Below, piece by piece: positions 32,072-41,659 of a DNA stretch of 64,000 nucleotides. The position numbers and the translations under genes were made by a program. Under the pieces are notes generated by a model. The model ran no database searches, had not been told where the DNA came from, and saw only the letters and a list, made by a program, of their open reading frames with translations. Numbering within the stretch: position 1 is the first letter of the stretch; every line of letters starts with the position of its first letter. Source of the DNA: Streptomyces sp. CBMA29 (lineage in GTDB: Bacteria; Actinomycetota; Actinomycetes; Streptomycetales; Streptomycetaceae); NCBI RefSeq assembly GCF_014596445.1, contig NZ_MECL01000124.1, positions 1 through 64,000 on the forward strand, in the 5' to 3' direction.

Positions 32072-32157
32072 TGTACGGGCGCGGCCGGGTGGTGAGTATG
32101 CTCCGGCCATTGATCGTGATCCGCCGGGGGGCGGAGCTTCACCTGGGGAGGGACCGA

Positions 32158-35100
32158 GTGCCTCGTCGCGCTCTCACACGCGGCTCCGTCGCGGCGGCCA
32201 TCGTTGTCGTCATGGCCGCCGGGCTCGCCCCGGCCGTGACCGGCGGCACGGCGTACGCGGACGGTGCGCCAGGTACGCCGAGTACGTCGAGTACGCCGAG
32301 TGCGTCCGCCACGGCGTCGCAGGAGACCGTCATACCCGCCGGTTCGCGGTGGCTGCCGCAGAGCGAGCCGCTGATCACCGCCGGGAACGACGGATACCTG
32401 GTCAGGGGGGCCAACGGCGCCCGCTGGGTGAATCCGGCGGACGGCAGCGAGGGCCCGGCGCTGCCGGTGCCCGCGCAGCCCGTGGTCAACACTGGCCTGT
32501 ACGCGAACCTCATCCGCAACTTCCCGTCCCAGTCGGTGACGATCACCGACTACGACACCAACATGTTCCGCACGGTCACCGCGCCCGAGGGCCAGCGCTG
32601 GGTGGCGTGCGGCTTCAGCGCCGACCGCGTCCTCACCGGCGAGACCGCCGCCGACGGCACGCTCGCCGCACTGCACCTGATCGGCAACGGTAACGACGGT
32701 TCCGCCGACCTGACCGTCACCGGGCTGCCCGCGGGGACCGCCGTGCCCGACTGGACCGACCTGCTCGCGCAGAACCGCGACTACGCCGTCCTGCGGCTGA
32801 CCTCGGGCGCCGCGCCCGGGACCGCGCCCGGCACCGCGCACACCTACCTGCTCGACTACCGCACCGGCACGCTGCGCGCGATCCTCGCCGACGTGCCCGC
32901 CGCCGAGCAGACCGCCGCCGTCCTCGGCAGGGACCGGGTGCTGGTGTACGGCGGCGCGGTCACGACGGCGTACACCGTACGGCTCGACGACCCGGCGGCC
33001 ACCGTCGAGAAGACGCCGCTGCCCGCCGCGGGCCGGGACGGTACGCCGAAGCTCGCCGTCACCGGGGACCGCGTCCTGATGCTGGAGCGGTCGACGGACA
33101 GCCAGTCCACGGGACTTCCGCTGCTGGCCGTGCCGGTCGGCGGCGGCGCCGCACGGACCCTGCTGGCCAAGGTCGCCATGGAGTACGCGACCGCGCCCGA
33201 CGGCTCGGTGCTGGTCGAGGGCGGCACAGGACCCGACGACTGGGCGGTGCGCCGGATCACCGCGGCGCCCGGCGCCGACGCGACCGTCACCGACCTCAAG
33301 ACGCTGCCGCCGGTCGCGGCCAGGGTCTACGGACTGTCCTACAGCGCCGGGCGGTTGGCGTACTCCGACACCACCCGCTCCTACCCGGCCCTGGTACGGC
33401 GCGACGTGGCCGGGGGCGCGGCGCCCGCCGTGTCGGCACCCGAACTGCTGTGGAGCAACGGCCCGAAGCCCGCCGACTGCGGCTCCGGCGTCTCCTGCGT
33501 GCACCTCCAGGGCACCGGCACCGGCTCGGTGGCCTTCTCCGCCGGCAACATCATCACCGTCCCCCAGCCGCCGTCCCCGACCGATTCGCGCGCCGTCTTC
33601 CTCGACGCGCCCGGCACGGTCACCGGCGCCGCGGGACCCTACGTCGTGGTGAACACCGGCACTCCCGCGCGGCAGAAGGTCTTCGACCTCCGCTACGACG
33701 GCGCCCTGTTCGACGGCCCGGTCACGGCCTCCGCGCTGTGGGGCCACACCCTGTGGGTGCCCGGCAGCGCCTCCGGCACCGTCCGCCCGTACGACCTGGA
33801 GCGGCGGACGTACGGCGCCACGGTCCAGACCGGCGCGCCGTGTGTGCCCAAGGAGCTCCAGGCGGACGGGCGTTGGCTGTACTGGTCGTGCGGCACCAGC
33901 GCCGGGGTCCACGACCTCACGACCGGCAAGAACGTGCCGGTGCCGACCGGGGACGCGCTGCTCGGCGACGGTTACGTCGTCCGGCACGACACGGCGGCGG
34001 GCCGTCTGATGCTCACCGACGTGCACACCGGCTCGGCCGTCAGCAGCAACCTCGCAGAACTGGCCGCGAGCGACCTGGCCGACGACCGCGGCGTGACGTG
34101 GACGGTGGACAAGTACGGCGGCGGTGTCGCGTACGTCGATCCGGGGCAGCGCGTCCACGTCCAGCCGTTGACCTCGATTCCGCGCGGCGCGGTGTCGGTG
34201 CTGAGCAGCGACGTCGGCCCGGCCACCGTCGACGTCCTGGAAACCCCCGGTGACTGGCAGGGCAGTTGGACGCTGTCCCGGCCCGTCGCGGGCTGGAGCC
34301 TGACGGTCACGGACGAGGCGGGGAAGACGGTCGCCACCCGCAACGGGCCCACGGGCACGCAGGTGGCGGCGAGTTGGAATCTGAAGGGCTCCGACGGGTC
34401 GTGGGTGAAGAACGGCCGCTACACCTGGAAGCTCACCGCGGCCCCGGCCGACGGCGGCTCCGGCGGGCTCTCCCTCACCGGCCGGATCACCGTCACGGGC
34501 GCCGCGGGCGTGCACGACTTCACCGGTGACCGGATCGGCGACTTCTTCGGCCTCACCCCGTCCGGCCGCCTGGACCTGCGCGTCGGCAACGGCAAGGGCA
34601 ACGTCAACGCGGCCCGTTCCACGTCCGGTTGGCCGACGTCCTCGCTGTACGTGCCCTACGGCGACCTCGGCGGCGACCGGGTCAACGACCTGCTGGTCAG
34701 GGACGCCTCGGGCCAACTGTGGCGCTACGACGGCGCGGTGGGCACGAACTTCACCCCGTCCCGGCCGCGCACGCTCATCGGCCCCGGCTGGAACGCGTAC
34801 GACGCACTGGCCTCGGTCGGCGACCTGACCGGTGACGGCCGCGCGGACCTGGTGGCGCGTACGCCGTCCGGCAGCCTGTACCTCTACGCCGCCGACCAGA
34901 ACGGCAAGTTCGGGCCCCGCACGCTCATCGGCGGGGGCTGGAACACGTACGACCTGCTGATCGGCTCGCAGTACTCCGATTCCCTCGGCTGGGGCCGGCA
35001 GCTTCTGGCCCGGGACAGGACCGGGGTGCTGTGGGCCTACAACGGCGACGCCAAGGGGCACTTCGGGCCGCGCGTGAAGATCGGCCCCGGCTGGAACGTC

Positions 35101-35280
35101 TACGACTCGATCGTGGGCGTCGGCGAACTCCAGCCGGTCCGGGGGGCGTACCTCACCGGACTGGTCGCCCGTGACGCGGCGGGCAACCTGTGGCGCTACG
35201 ACGGCCACAACGGCGACCCGGGCTTTGCCGCCCGCGTCAGACTCGGCGCGGGCTGGCAGATGTACACGTCGCTGTTCTGA
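32158..35280 (+). CDS. Secreted FG-GAP/VCBS repeat protein with FlgD-like Ig domain
   Basis: The GTG at 32158 follows GGGGAGGG by five bases and gives 1040 residues. A Sec signal peptide (VPRRALTRGSVAAAIVVVMA, cut near AYA-DG) is followed by a large beta-propeller-like region (about 60-680). A FlgD-type Ig domain is next (about 700-780, SWNLKGSDGSWVKNGRYTWK). FG-GAP/VCBS repeats come last (about 785-1040), with Asp-rich motifs such as GDLTGDGRADLVARTPSG and GDLGGDRVNDLLVRD that bind calcium. The protein is extracellular; adhesion or carbohydrate binding is possible but unproven. Confidence 0.9.
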   Translation: MPRRALTRGSVAAAIVVVMAAGLAPAVTGGTAYADGAPGTPSTSSTPSASATASQETVIPAGSRWLPQSEPLITAGNDGYLVRGANGARWVNPADGSEGPALPVPAQPVVNTGLYANLIRNFPSQSVTITDYDTNMFRTVTAPEGQRWVACGFSADRVLTGETAADGTLAALHLIGNGNDGSADLTVTGLPAGTAVPDWTDLLAQNRDYAVLRLTSGAAPGTAPGTAHTYLLDYRTGTLRAILADVPAAEQTAAVLGRDRVLVYGGAVTTAYTVRLDDPAATVEKTPLPAAGRDGTPKLAVTGDRVLMLERSTDSQSTGLPLLAVPVGGGAARTLLAKVAMEYATAPDGSVLVEGGTGPDDWAVRRITAAPGADATVTDLKTLPPVAARVYGLSYSAGRLAYSDTTRSYPALVRRDVAGGAAPAVSAPELLWSNGPKPADCGSGVSCVHLQGTGTGSVAFSAGNIITVPQPPSPTDSRAVFLDAPGTVTGAAGPYVVVNTGTPARQKVFDLRYDGALFDGPVTASALWGHTLWVPGSASGTVRPYDLERRTYGATVQTGAPCVPKELQADGRWLYWSCGTSAGVHDLTTGKNVPVPTGDALLGDGYVVRHDTAAGRLMLTDVHTGSAVSSNLAELAASDLADDRGVTWTVDKYGGGVAYVDPGQRVHVQPLTSIPRGAVSVLSSDVGPATVDVLETPGDWQGSWTLSRPVAGWSLTVTDEAGKTVATRNGPTGTQVAASWNLKGSDGSWVKNGRYTWKLTAAPADGGSGGLSLTGRITVTGAAGVHDFTGDRIGDFFGLTPSGRLDLRVGNGKGNVNAARSTSGWPTSSLYVPYGDLGGDRVNDLLVRDASGQLWRYDGAVGTNFTPSRPRTLIGPGWNAYDALASVGDLTGDGRADLVARTPSGSLYLYAADQNGKFGPRTLIGGGWNTYDLLIGSQYSDSLGWGRQLLARDRTGVLWAYNGDAKGHFGPRVKIGPGWNVYDSIVGVGELQPVRGAYLTGLVARDAAGNLWRYDGHNGDPGFAARVRLGAGWQMYTSLF

Positions 35281-35328
35281 GATCCGGGGCTGACCTCGCG
35301 TCAGAACGCCGGTGGTACTGGCCTGGTG

Positions 35329-35565
35329 TCAGTACCGCCGGTCACCCGGGTAGTAGCGCTCCTCGACCGGCGGGATGTCGCCGTCGGCCGTCGGGGGAAT
35401 CCGGCGGCGCTTGAAGATGCTGACGTAGGCGGCGAGTCCGATGATGCCGACGGCCATCATGATCAGGCCGAGCAGATCCATGTTGACGCCCTTGGCGTGC
35501 CAGTCGGTGGCGAACGTGATGATCGCACCGACCGCGATCAGAATGATGCAGCCTCCGATGCCCAC
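35329..35565 (-). CDS. DUF6458 family small membrane protein
   Basis: The GTG at 35565 has AAAGGAAG eight bases upstream and gives 78 residues. It has two membrane helices (IGGCIILIAVGAIITFAT and LLGLIMMAVGIIGLAAYV) separated by a short WHAKGVNMD loop. A basic then acidic tail, FKRRRIPP and PPVEERYYPGDRRY, follows. This layout is that of DUF6458, common in actinomycetes and of unknown function. Confidence 0.82.
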   Translation of the reverse strand: MGIGGCIILIAVGAIITFATDWHAKGVNMDLLGLIMMAVGIIGLAAYVSIFKRRRIPPTADGDIPPVEERYYPGDRRY

Positions 35566-35711
35566 AATTACCGCTTCCTTTGGCCTAGTTGTGCTCCGGC
35601 GTTCTGAAGCAGCGTCTACCCCGGACCTCGGGGCACAAGCAGGCGCATCGGGGCGGGGGCGGGCCGGGGCGCGGGCCCCGGCCCCGGAAGGCGCTCCGGA
35701 AGGCCCCGGAA

Positions 35712-37004
35712 TCAGGCCGCCAGGAAGGCCGTCAGGGCGCCGGCCAGCAGATGCGGGTCGTCGGCGCCGGACATCTCGCGGGCCGAGTGCATCGAGAGGA
35801 TCGGCACCCCGACGTCGACCGTGGTGATGCCGTGCCGGGCAGAGGTGATCGGGCCGATCGTCGTCCCGCACGGCATCGAGTTGTTCGACACGAAGTGCTG
35901 GTAGGGGACGCCCGCGGTGTCGCAGGCCGCCGCGAAGACGCCGCGGCCGGTGCCGTCGGTGGCGTACCGCTGGTTGACGTTGGTCTTCAGGATCGGGCCG
36001 CCGTTGGCGCGCGGGTGGTGCGTCGGATCGTGCCGCTCGGCGTAGTTGGGGTGCACGGCGTGGCCGGAGTCCGACGAGACGCAGACGCTCGCGGCCAGCG
36101 CGCGCTGCCGCTCCTCGAAGCCGCCGCCGCGCGCGTGCACCGAGCGGCTGAGGACGTTGCCGAGCAGCGGTCCCTGGGCGCCGGTGTCGGACTGGCTGCC
36201 GTTCTCCTCGTGGTCGAAGGCGGCCAGTACCGGGATGTACGTGAGGTCCTGGCGGGCCGCGGCGGCGGCCAGCGCGGCCGTGCCCGCGTGCACCGACAGC
36301 AGATTGTCCAGCCGGGGGCAGGCGAACAGCTCCTCGTCGCGCCCGAGGAAGGCGGGCGGCTGCGTGTCGTGCGTCATCAGGTCCCAGCCGACGACGTCCT
36401 CCGGGTCGAGGTCCGCCCGCTCGGCGAGGTAGCCGATCAGGTCGCCATCCTGCGCGTCGCCCAGGCCCCACACCGGCTGGAGGTGGCGCTGCTTGTCCAG
36501 CGTCAGCCCGTCGTTCACGCCCCGGTCCAGGTGGATCGCGAGCTGCGGCACCCGCAGCAGCGGGCGGTCGGTCGCGACCAGCCGCGTACTGCCGTCGCGC
36601 AGCGTCAGCCGGCCCGCCAGGCCCAGGTCCCGGTCCAGCCAGCTGTTCAGCAGCGGGCCGCCGTAGATCTCCACCGCCACCTGGCGCCAGCCCTGCGCCC
36701 CCATGTCCGGGCGCGGCTTCACCCGCAGATTCGGTGAGTCCGTGTGCGCGCCCACGATCCTGAACGGTGTCTCCGGGCGTGCGCCGTCCGGCACGAACCA
36801 CGCCACCACCGCGCCCCCGCGCAGCACGTACCGCCCGCCCGGCTCGGCCCCCCACTTCTCCGTCTCCGCCACCCGCCGGAACCCGGCCCCCTCCAGCCGC
36901 TCCGCCACGGTCGCCACCGCGTGGTACGGCGTCGGACTCGCCTGCACGAATGCGGCCAGATCTTCGGTGTGCTTACGGCCAAACGCCGGACGCTGAGAGC
37001 TCAT
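35712..37004 (-). CDS. M18 family aminopeptidase (aspartyl aminopeptidase type)
   Basis: The 430-residue length is normal for the family. Dinuclear zinc ligands are visible: His in VGAHTDSPNLRVKP, Glu-Glu in AAFDHEENGSQSDTGAQG, Asp in SSDSGHAVHPNYAE, and the C-terminal His in ILSMHSAREMSG. Such enzymes remove N-terminal, often acidic, residues from peptides in the cytoplasm as part of peptide turnover. It has its own start at 37004, downstream of an inverted-repeat element. Confidence 0.93.
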   Translation of the reverse strand: MSSQRPAFGRKHTEDLAAFVQASPTPYHAVATVAERLEGAGFRRVAETEKWGAEPGGRYVLRGGAVVAWFVPDGARPETPFRIVGAHTDSPNLRVKPRPDMGAQGWRQVAVEIYGGPLLNSWLDRDLGLAGRLTLRDGSTRLVATDRPLLRVPQLAIHLDRGVNDGLTLDKQRHLQPVWGLGDAQDGDLIGYLAERADLDPEDVVGWDLMTHDTQPPAFLGRDEELFACPRLDNLLSVHAGTAALAAAAARQDLTYIPVLAAFDHEENGSQSDTGAQGPLLGNVLSRSVHARGGGFEERQRALAASVCVSSDSGHAVHPNYAERHDPTHHPRANGGPILKTNVNQRYATDGTGRGVFAAACDTAGVPYQHFVSNNSMPCGTTIGPITSARHGITTVDVGVPILSMHSAREMSGADDPHLLAGALTAFLAA

Positions 37005-37143
37005 GCCCTCAGCTTAGTTTCAGCCACGACGCCTCCCCCTGAGGGTGCGCCCGAGTCCGCGCCCCCTGTGCGTCCACTCTGCGCAGGACCTGGCTTTAGG
37101 GGCGCGCCCCCTGTGCGTCCACCTTGCGCAGGACGTGGCTTTA

Positions 37144-37268
37144 GGGGCGCGGGGAACTGCGCGACAAGCCCCCACCGGCCGGTGGTCCGGCGACAACCAG
37201 ACTGCCCCGCCGGGGCGGGTGGTGACCTGCGAGAGCGTCGTGCCGGGCCGCGCAGTTCCCCGCGCCCC
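37144..37268. repeat. Dispersed inverted repeat, copy C (subfamily 2)
   Basis: Perfect 20-bp arms are at 37144-37163 and 37249-37268. The interior (CCCCACCGGCCGGTGGTC and GGTGGTGACCTGCGAGAGCG) matches copies B and D. Preceding DNA has a partial duplication, GGCTTTAGGGGCGCG, at about 37091 and 37138. It lies after the acyl-CoA dehydrogenase gene and upstream of the M18 gene in the transcription direction, so it may end the former's transcript. Confidence 0.88.
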
Positions 37269-37309
37269 CAAAAGATCGGCTCGCCGCCAGGCGTACGGCG
37301 AGCCGCAGG

Positions 37310-39136
37310 CTAGAAGGAGTCCTCCGGGAGGTCCATGAGGGTGAGGTCGACGGATTCGGCCAGGGAACGAGCCGTACCCACTCCTGGAAGGACATTGGCG
37401 GCGAAGAACTTCGCGGCGGCGACCTTCCCGGCGTAGAAGGCGGCGTCCTTGGCGGAGGCCCCGGAAAGCTTCTCGGCGGCGACGCCCGCCCCGCGCAGGA
37501 GCAGGTATCCGATGACGACGTCGCCCGAGGCGAGGAGCAGCCGCGTGGTGTTGAGCCCGACCTTGTAGATCGAGCGGACGTCCTGCTCGGTGGCCGACAG
37601 GTCGGTCAGCATGGCCCCGACGATCGCTTCGAGGTCGACGGCCGCCGTGGCGAGCTGGTCGCGGGCGGCGGCCAGCTCCTCCCCGCCGGTCGCCTCGGCG
37701 AGGAACTTCTTGATCTCCTCGCTGAGCGCCGTCATGGCCTGGCCCTGGTCCCGGACGATCTTCCGGAAGAAGTAGTCCTGGCCCTGGATGGCGGTGGTGC
37801 CCTCGTAGAGCGTGTCGATCTTGGCGTCCCGGATGTACTGCTCGATCGGATACTCCTGGAGGTACCCGGAGCCGCCGAAGGTCTGGAGGGACTGGGCGAG
37901 CTGCTCGTACGACTTCTCGGAGCCGTAGCCCTTGACGATGGGCAGCAGCAGGTCGTTGAGCCCGTGCAGCCGCGTGGCGTCCTCGCCGCCCGCCTCGGCG
38001 ACCTGGATGGCGTCCTGGACGGAGGCGGTGTAGAGGACGAGGGCGCGCATGCCCTCGGCGTACGCCTTCTGCGTCATGAGCGAGCGGCGGACGTCGGGGT
38101 GGTGGGTGATGGTGACCTTGGGCGCGCTCTTGTCCATGAACTGCGCGAGGTCCGGGCCCTGCACGCGCTCCTTGGCGTACTCCAGCGCGTTCAGGTAGCC
38201 GGTGGAGAGCGTCGCGATGGCCTTCGTGCCGACCATCATGCGGGCGAATTCGATGATCCGGAACATCTGCCGGATGCCGTCGTGCTTCTCGCCGATCAGC
38301 CAGCCCTTGGCGGGGAGCCCGTCGCCGAAGGTCATCTCGCAGGTGTTGGACGCCTTCAGGCCCATCTTGTGCTCGACGTTGGTGGCGTAGACGCCGTTGC
38401 GCGTCCCCAACTCGCCGGTCTCGAAGTCGAACTCGTACTTCGGGACCATGAACAGCGACAGGCCCTTGGTGCCGGGTCCCGCGCCCTCGGGGCGGGCGAG
38501 TACGTAATGGATGATGTTCTCGGACATGTCGTGCTCGCCCGAGGTGATGAAGCGCTTGACGCCCTCGATGTGCCAGGTGCCGTCGTCCTGCTTGACCGCC
38601 TTCGTGCGGCCCGCGCCGACGTCCGAGCCCGCGTCGGGCTCGGTGAGGACCATGGTGGAGCCCCACTGCTTGTCGACCATGATCGCGGCGATCTTCTTCT
38701 GCTCCTCGGTGCCCTCCTCGTAGAGGATTCCGGCGAAGGCCGGGCCCGAGGTGTACATCCACACGGCGGGGTTGGCGCCCAGCACCAGCTCCGCGTAGGA
38801 CCAGATCAGGGAGCGCGGCGCGGTGGTGCCGCCGATCTCCTCGGGCAGGCCGAGGCGCCAGTACTCGGCGTCCATGAACGCCTGGTAGCTCTTCTTGAAG
38901 GACTCCGGCACCGGGGCGGTGTGGGTCTTCGGGTCGAAGACCGGCGGGTTGCGGTCGGCGTCGGCGAAGGACTCCGCCAGCTCGTTCTCCGCCATGCGCG
39001 CCAGCTCGGCGAGGACGTCCTTCGCGGTCTCCACGTCCATCTCGGCGAACGGACCCGTGCCGTAGAGCTGGTCGCGGCCGAGCACCTCGAAGAGGTTGAA
39101 CTCGATGTCGCGGAGGTTCGACTTGTAGTGGCCCAT
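37310..39136 (-). CDS. Acyl-CoA dehydrogenase (long, FadE5-like)
   Basis: The ATG at 39136 gives 608 residues; the open frame reaches 39175. The protein is longer than the usual 380 because of N- and C-terminal extensions, as in FadE5-type actinobacterial enzymes. The FAD/substrate motif [19 protein letters not shown] and the segment [21 protein letters not shown] are typical, and the catalytic base is expected in the C-terminal core near [16 protein letters not shown]. It oxidises acyl-CoA to trans-2-enoyl-CoA in beta-oxidation. A palindromic site lies 56-67 bp upstream of the start and suggests TetR-type control. Confidence 0.92.
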   Translation of the reverse strand: MGHYKSNLRDIEFNLFEVLGRDQLYGTGPFAEMDVETAKDVLAELARMAENELAESFADADRNPPVFDPKTHTAPVPESFKKSYQAFMDAEYWRLGLPEEIGGTTAPRSLIWSYAELVLGANPAVWMYTSGPAFAGILYEEGTEEQKKIAAIMVDKQWGSTMVLTEPDAGSDVGAGRTKAVKQDDGTWHIEGVKRFITSGEHDMSENIIHYVLARPEGAGPGTKGLSLFMVPKYEFDFETGELGTRNGVYATNVEHKMGLKASNTCEMTFGDGLPAKGWLIGEKHDGIRQMFRIIEFARMMVGTKAIATLSTGYLNALEYAKERVQGPDLAQFMDKSAPKVTITHHPDVRRSLMTQKAYAEGMRALVLYTASVQDAIQVAEAGGEDATRLHGLNDLLLPIVKGYGSEKSYEQLAQSLQTFGGSGYLQEYPIEQYIRDAKIDTLYEGTTAIQGQDYFFRKIVRDQGQAMTALSEEIKKFLAEATGGEELAAARDQLATAAVDLEAIVGAMLTDLSATEQDVRSIYKVGLNTTRLLLASGDVVIGYLLLRGAGVAAEKLSGASAKDAAFYAGKVAAAKFFAANVLPGVGTARSLAESVDLTLMDLPEDSF

Positions 39137-39191
39137 GACGTCGGCTCCGTATCGCAAGTGGGGTGGTCGTGGCACTCGTAGAAAATAATGC

Positions 39192-39203
39192 TACCCGTCG
39201 GTA
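39192..39203 (-). promoter_or_regulatory. Candidate operator of the acyl-CoA dehydrogenase gene
   Basis: TACCCGTCGGTA reads, on the minus strand, TACCGACGGGTA; the outer TACC/GGTA arms are inverted repeats. It sits in a locally AT-rich patch (AATAATG and AATAAGAAG) 56-67 bp before the ATG. The pattern is like sites of TetR fatty-acid regulators, but no such gene is adjacent. Confidence 0.5.
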
Positions 39204-39295
39204 ATAAGAAGCAACCCCGGAAGGGTCGGATGTGACCGTTTCCTCTTCCCCGGGGGCGCCTCCAGGGTGTCCGCGGGGCCGTTACTCTTGGGGCC

Positions 39296-39739
39296 GTGTA
39301 CGGCTACGAGCAGAGCGTGAATCCCGGACCCGGCCCGGTCCAGGGCGCCGCACCCATGCCCGGTGGCTATCCGGAGCCCTCCCCGCCGTCGCTGGCCGAC
39401 GCGGTCCGCGCCTTCACCACGGGATCGATGGCCGCCGAGGACTTCCAGGCGATCTTCGCCACGTCCAAGGTGTACTGCCCGCGCGGCGACAACCCGGGCT
39501 TCCTGGCGCTGCACGACACCCAGCAGCCGGTCATCCCGATGTTCACCTCCCTGAAGGAGCTGCGGCGGTACGCGGGCAAGGAGTCCAAGTACTTCGTGAT
39601 CACCGGCGCCGAGGTGCTGGACCTGCTGCCCACCGGCTACGGCTTCGTCCTGGACATCGACGGCCAGCATCGCATGGTCTTCGACGCCAAGGCGGTCGAG
39701 CAGATGGTCGACTTCACGATGCGCCGGATGTACGGCTGA
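39296..39739 (+). CDS. SseB N-terminal domain protein
   Basis: The 147-residue protein has a Gly/Pro-rich N-terminus and then an SseB-like domain: DAVRAFTTGSMAAEDFQAIF, CPRGDNPGFLALHD, VIPMFTSLKELRRYAG and GFVLDIDGQHRMVFDAKAVE. The domain was named for a Salmonella-annotated gene; in actinobacteria its function is unknown. A GTG start at 39296 has GGGG just upstream. It is divergent from the acyl-CoA dehydrogenase gene. Confidence 0.85.
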   Translation: MYGYEQSVNPGPGPVQGAAPMPGGYPEPSPPSLADAVRAFTTGSMAAEDFQAIFATSKVYCPRGDNPGFLALHDTQQPVIPMFTSLKELRRYAGKESKYFVITGAEVLDLLPTGYGFVLDIDGQHRMVFDAKAVEQMVDFTMRRMYG

Positions 39740-39841
39740 GGCGGTCCGCCCACCCCTCCAGTGAGTGCTGGAATAGTCACGCCTTGCGAGATGTTCAGTG
39801 TTCAACTACTTTGGAACCGGAGCATCCCGAAGGAGGCAGTC

Positions 39842-40804
39842 ATGCCCGCCGTGACCGTAGAGAACCCGCTGACCCTGCCGCGTGTGAGCGCGGCCGACGA
39901 CGCCCAGCCCCGCAAGGCGCTACAGGTGTCCACCGCGCCGAGCGGTTTCGAGGGGGAGGGCTTCCCCGTGCGCCGCGCCTTCGCGGGCATCGACTACCGC
40001 AACCTCGACCCGTTCATCATGATGGACCAGATGGGTGAGGTGGAGTACGCGCCGGGAGAGCCCAAGGGCACCCCCTGGCACCCGCACCGCGGCTTCGAGA
40101 CCGTCACGTACATCATGGACGGCACCTTCATTCACCAGGACTCGCACGGCGGTGGCGGCACGATCACCAACGGCGACACCCAGTGGATGACCGCCGGGTC
40201 CGGGCTGCTGCACATCGAGACCCCGCCGGAGTCCCTGGTCACCAGCGGCGGCCTCTTCCACGGCCTCCAGCTCTGGGTGAACCTGCCGAAGGCCGACAAG
40301 ATGATGCCGCCCAAGTACCAGGACATCCGGGCGGGCGGCCTGAAGCTGCTCACCTCCGGTGACGGCGGCGCGCTGATCCGGCTGATCGCCGGTGACCTCG
40401 CGGGCCACGAGGGCCCCGGCGCGACGCACACGCCGATCACGATGATCCACGTCTCGGTGAACCCCGGCGCCTCGGTCACCCTGCCCTGGCGCGCCGACTT
40501 CAACGCCCTCGCCTACGGCCTCGCCGGCCGCGGCTTCGCGGGCCCCGACGCCCGCCCCTTCCGCATGGGCCAGGCTGTCGTCTTCGGCAAGGGAGACTCC
40601 CTCACCATCCGCGCCGACGAGACCCAGGAGTCCCGCTCGCCCAACTTCGAGGTCGTGCTCCTCGGCGGCCTCCCCATCCGCGAGCCGATGATGCAGTACG
40701 GCCCCTTCGTCATGAACACCCACGCCGAACTGGCCCAGGCGTTCGACGACTTCCAGGCCGGCCGCCTCGGTACCATCCCCGCCGACACCCCCCTCGGCCG
40801 CTGA
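39842..40804 (+). CDS. Pirin family protein
   Basis: The ATG at 39842 has AGGAGG five bases upstream, one of the best ribosome binding sites in the window, and gives 320 residues. The N-terminal cupin has the metal-binding pattern WHPHRGFETVTYIMDG, with HxH, and a later His/Glu in GSGLLHIETPP. The C-terminal pirin domain includes PIREPMMQYGPFVMNTHAEL. Bacterial pirins act as quercetin dioxygenases or regulate metabolic enzymes, for example in redox stress. Which applies here is unknown. Confidence 0.92.
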   Translation: MPAVTVENPLTLPRVSAADDAQPRKALQVSTAPSGFEGEGFPVRRAFAGIDYRNLDPFIMMDQMGEVEYAPGEPKGTPWHPHRGFETVTYIMDGTFIHQDSHGGGGTITNGDTQWMTAGSGLLHIETPPESLVTSGGLFHGLQLWVNLPKADKMMPPKYQDIRAGGLKLLTSGDGGALIRLIAGDLAGHEGPGATHTPITMIHVSVNPGASVTLPWRADFNALAYGLAGRGFAGPDARPFRMGQAVVFGKGDSLTIRADETQESRSPNFEVVLLGGLPIREPMMQYGPFVMNTHAELAQAFDDFQAGRLGTIPADTPLGR

Positions 40805-40814
40805 CCCCACCCGC

Positions 40815-40861
40815 CCCCCGCCGGGGGTTTATGCGACAACGTGCATAGTCGCTTGCATGCA
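40815..40861. promoter_or_regulatory. Short hairpin with T-run, then palindromic sites at the start of the accessory island
   Basis: CCCCC-GCC-GGGGG followed by TTT (40815-40830) may end the pirin transcript. GCGAC/GTCGC arms (40833-40837 and 40848-40852) and the palindrome TGCATGCA (40854-40861) follow. They lie 75-103 bp before the first gene of the island and are candidate promoter/operator elements. Confidence 0.4.
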
Positions 40862-40935
40862 TGGACGCAGTACGTCACCCCCTCTACCGTCGTTGGTCAG
40901 GCAGCCCCACCAGGGGCGGTGCGAGGGGGTTTGAC

Positions 40936-41151
40936 GTGTCCGAGCGTGCGGCTCTTACCCGGCTCACGGGCAACGGCAACGGCAATGGCGAGTGCGGAGA
41001 GAAGGACTGTCCGAACGTGTACCGCACGACGACTGGGTCTTTCGTCGTGCAGGGTGACGTGTCCGAAGCCTTCACCCCGCCCGTCGGGGAAGGGCTCGTG
41101 GAAATTCCGGAGTCGGTTCTCAGGGAGGCGGTCCGTGCACTTGGATGGTGA
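40936..41151 (+). CDS. Small protein of unknown function upstream of DUF6879 gene
   Basis: The GTG at 40936 has GAGGGGG six bases upstream and gives 71 residues. The sequence contains GECGEKDCPNVYRTTTGSFV and ends VEIPESVLREAVRALGW. The Cys pair could bind metal. Similar small proteins occur beside DUF6879 and XRE genes in streptomycetes as far as I recall, but no function is known. It overlaps the DUF6879 start by 17 bp, so translation is coupled. Confidence 0.7.
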   Translation: MSERAALTRLTGNGNGNGECGEKDCPNVYRTTTGSFVVQGDVSEAFTPPVGEGLVEIPESVLREAVRALGW

Positions 41152-41659
41152 CGCGTGGAATGCCTGCTTCGATTCCATGGAGCGCGAGGCGTGGCGACTG
41201 GAAACTCGGCCCGTCTACACCATGCCCCAGGAGGCGGAGAAGCTGAAGCGCTTTCTCGCCGGGGAGAAGTCGCCCGAAGACTACGCCTCGGGCTGGATGG
41301 ACGAGGTTCGGCAATGGACCTCTGCCGGAAAGAGTGTCGGCAGGGTGCATATCGTGACCCGTCCTCTCTCGGACTACCTCCGGTTCGAGTTCGAGTACTA
41401 CTACCGGCATCACGTCACAGTGGGCGAGGACATTCGAATCCTCGACCTCACCGACCGCGAAAACCCGGGTCTGCCGGATCACGATTTCTGGATGTTCGAT
41501 GATTCCACGGTGGTCCGGATGAACTACAGGGCGGACGGTACGCAGATCAATCGGGAGCTTGACGAGGGCAGCCCGGAACCGTATCGGCAGTGGAAGCGTA
41601 TTGCCGTTGCCGAATCCGTCCCGTTCCTGGAATACGTGAGCGGTGACGTTCGAACCTGA
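41135..41659 (+). CDS. DUF6879 family protein
   Basis: The GTG at 41135 has GGGAGG six bases upstream and gives 174 residues. The sequence has WRLETRPVYTMPQEAEKL, VGRVHIVTRPLSDYLRFEFE, and WMFDDSTVVRMNYRADG, the signature of DUF6879. These proteins are typically encoded directly before an XRE/DUF5753 regulator, as here (17-bp overlap with the regulator's first codon). A role as regulator partner, like DUF397 in other loci, is inferred from context. Confidence 0.85.
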   Translation: MHLDGDAWNACFDSMEREAWRLETRPVYTMPQEAEKLKRFLAGEKSPEDYASGWMDEVRQWTSAGKSVGRVHIVTRPLSDYLRFEFEYYYRHHVTVGEDIRILDLTDRENPGLPDHDFWMFDDSTVVRMNYRADGTQINRELDEGSPEPYRQWKRIAVAESVPFLEYVSGDVRT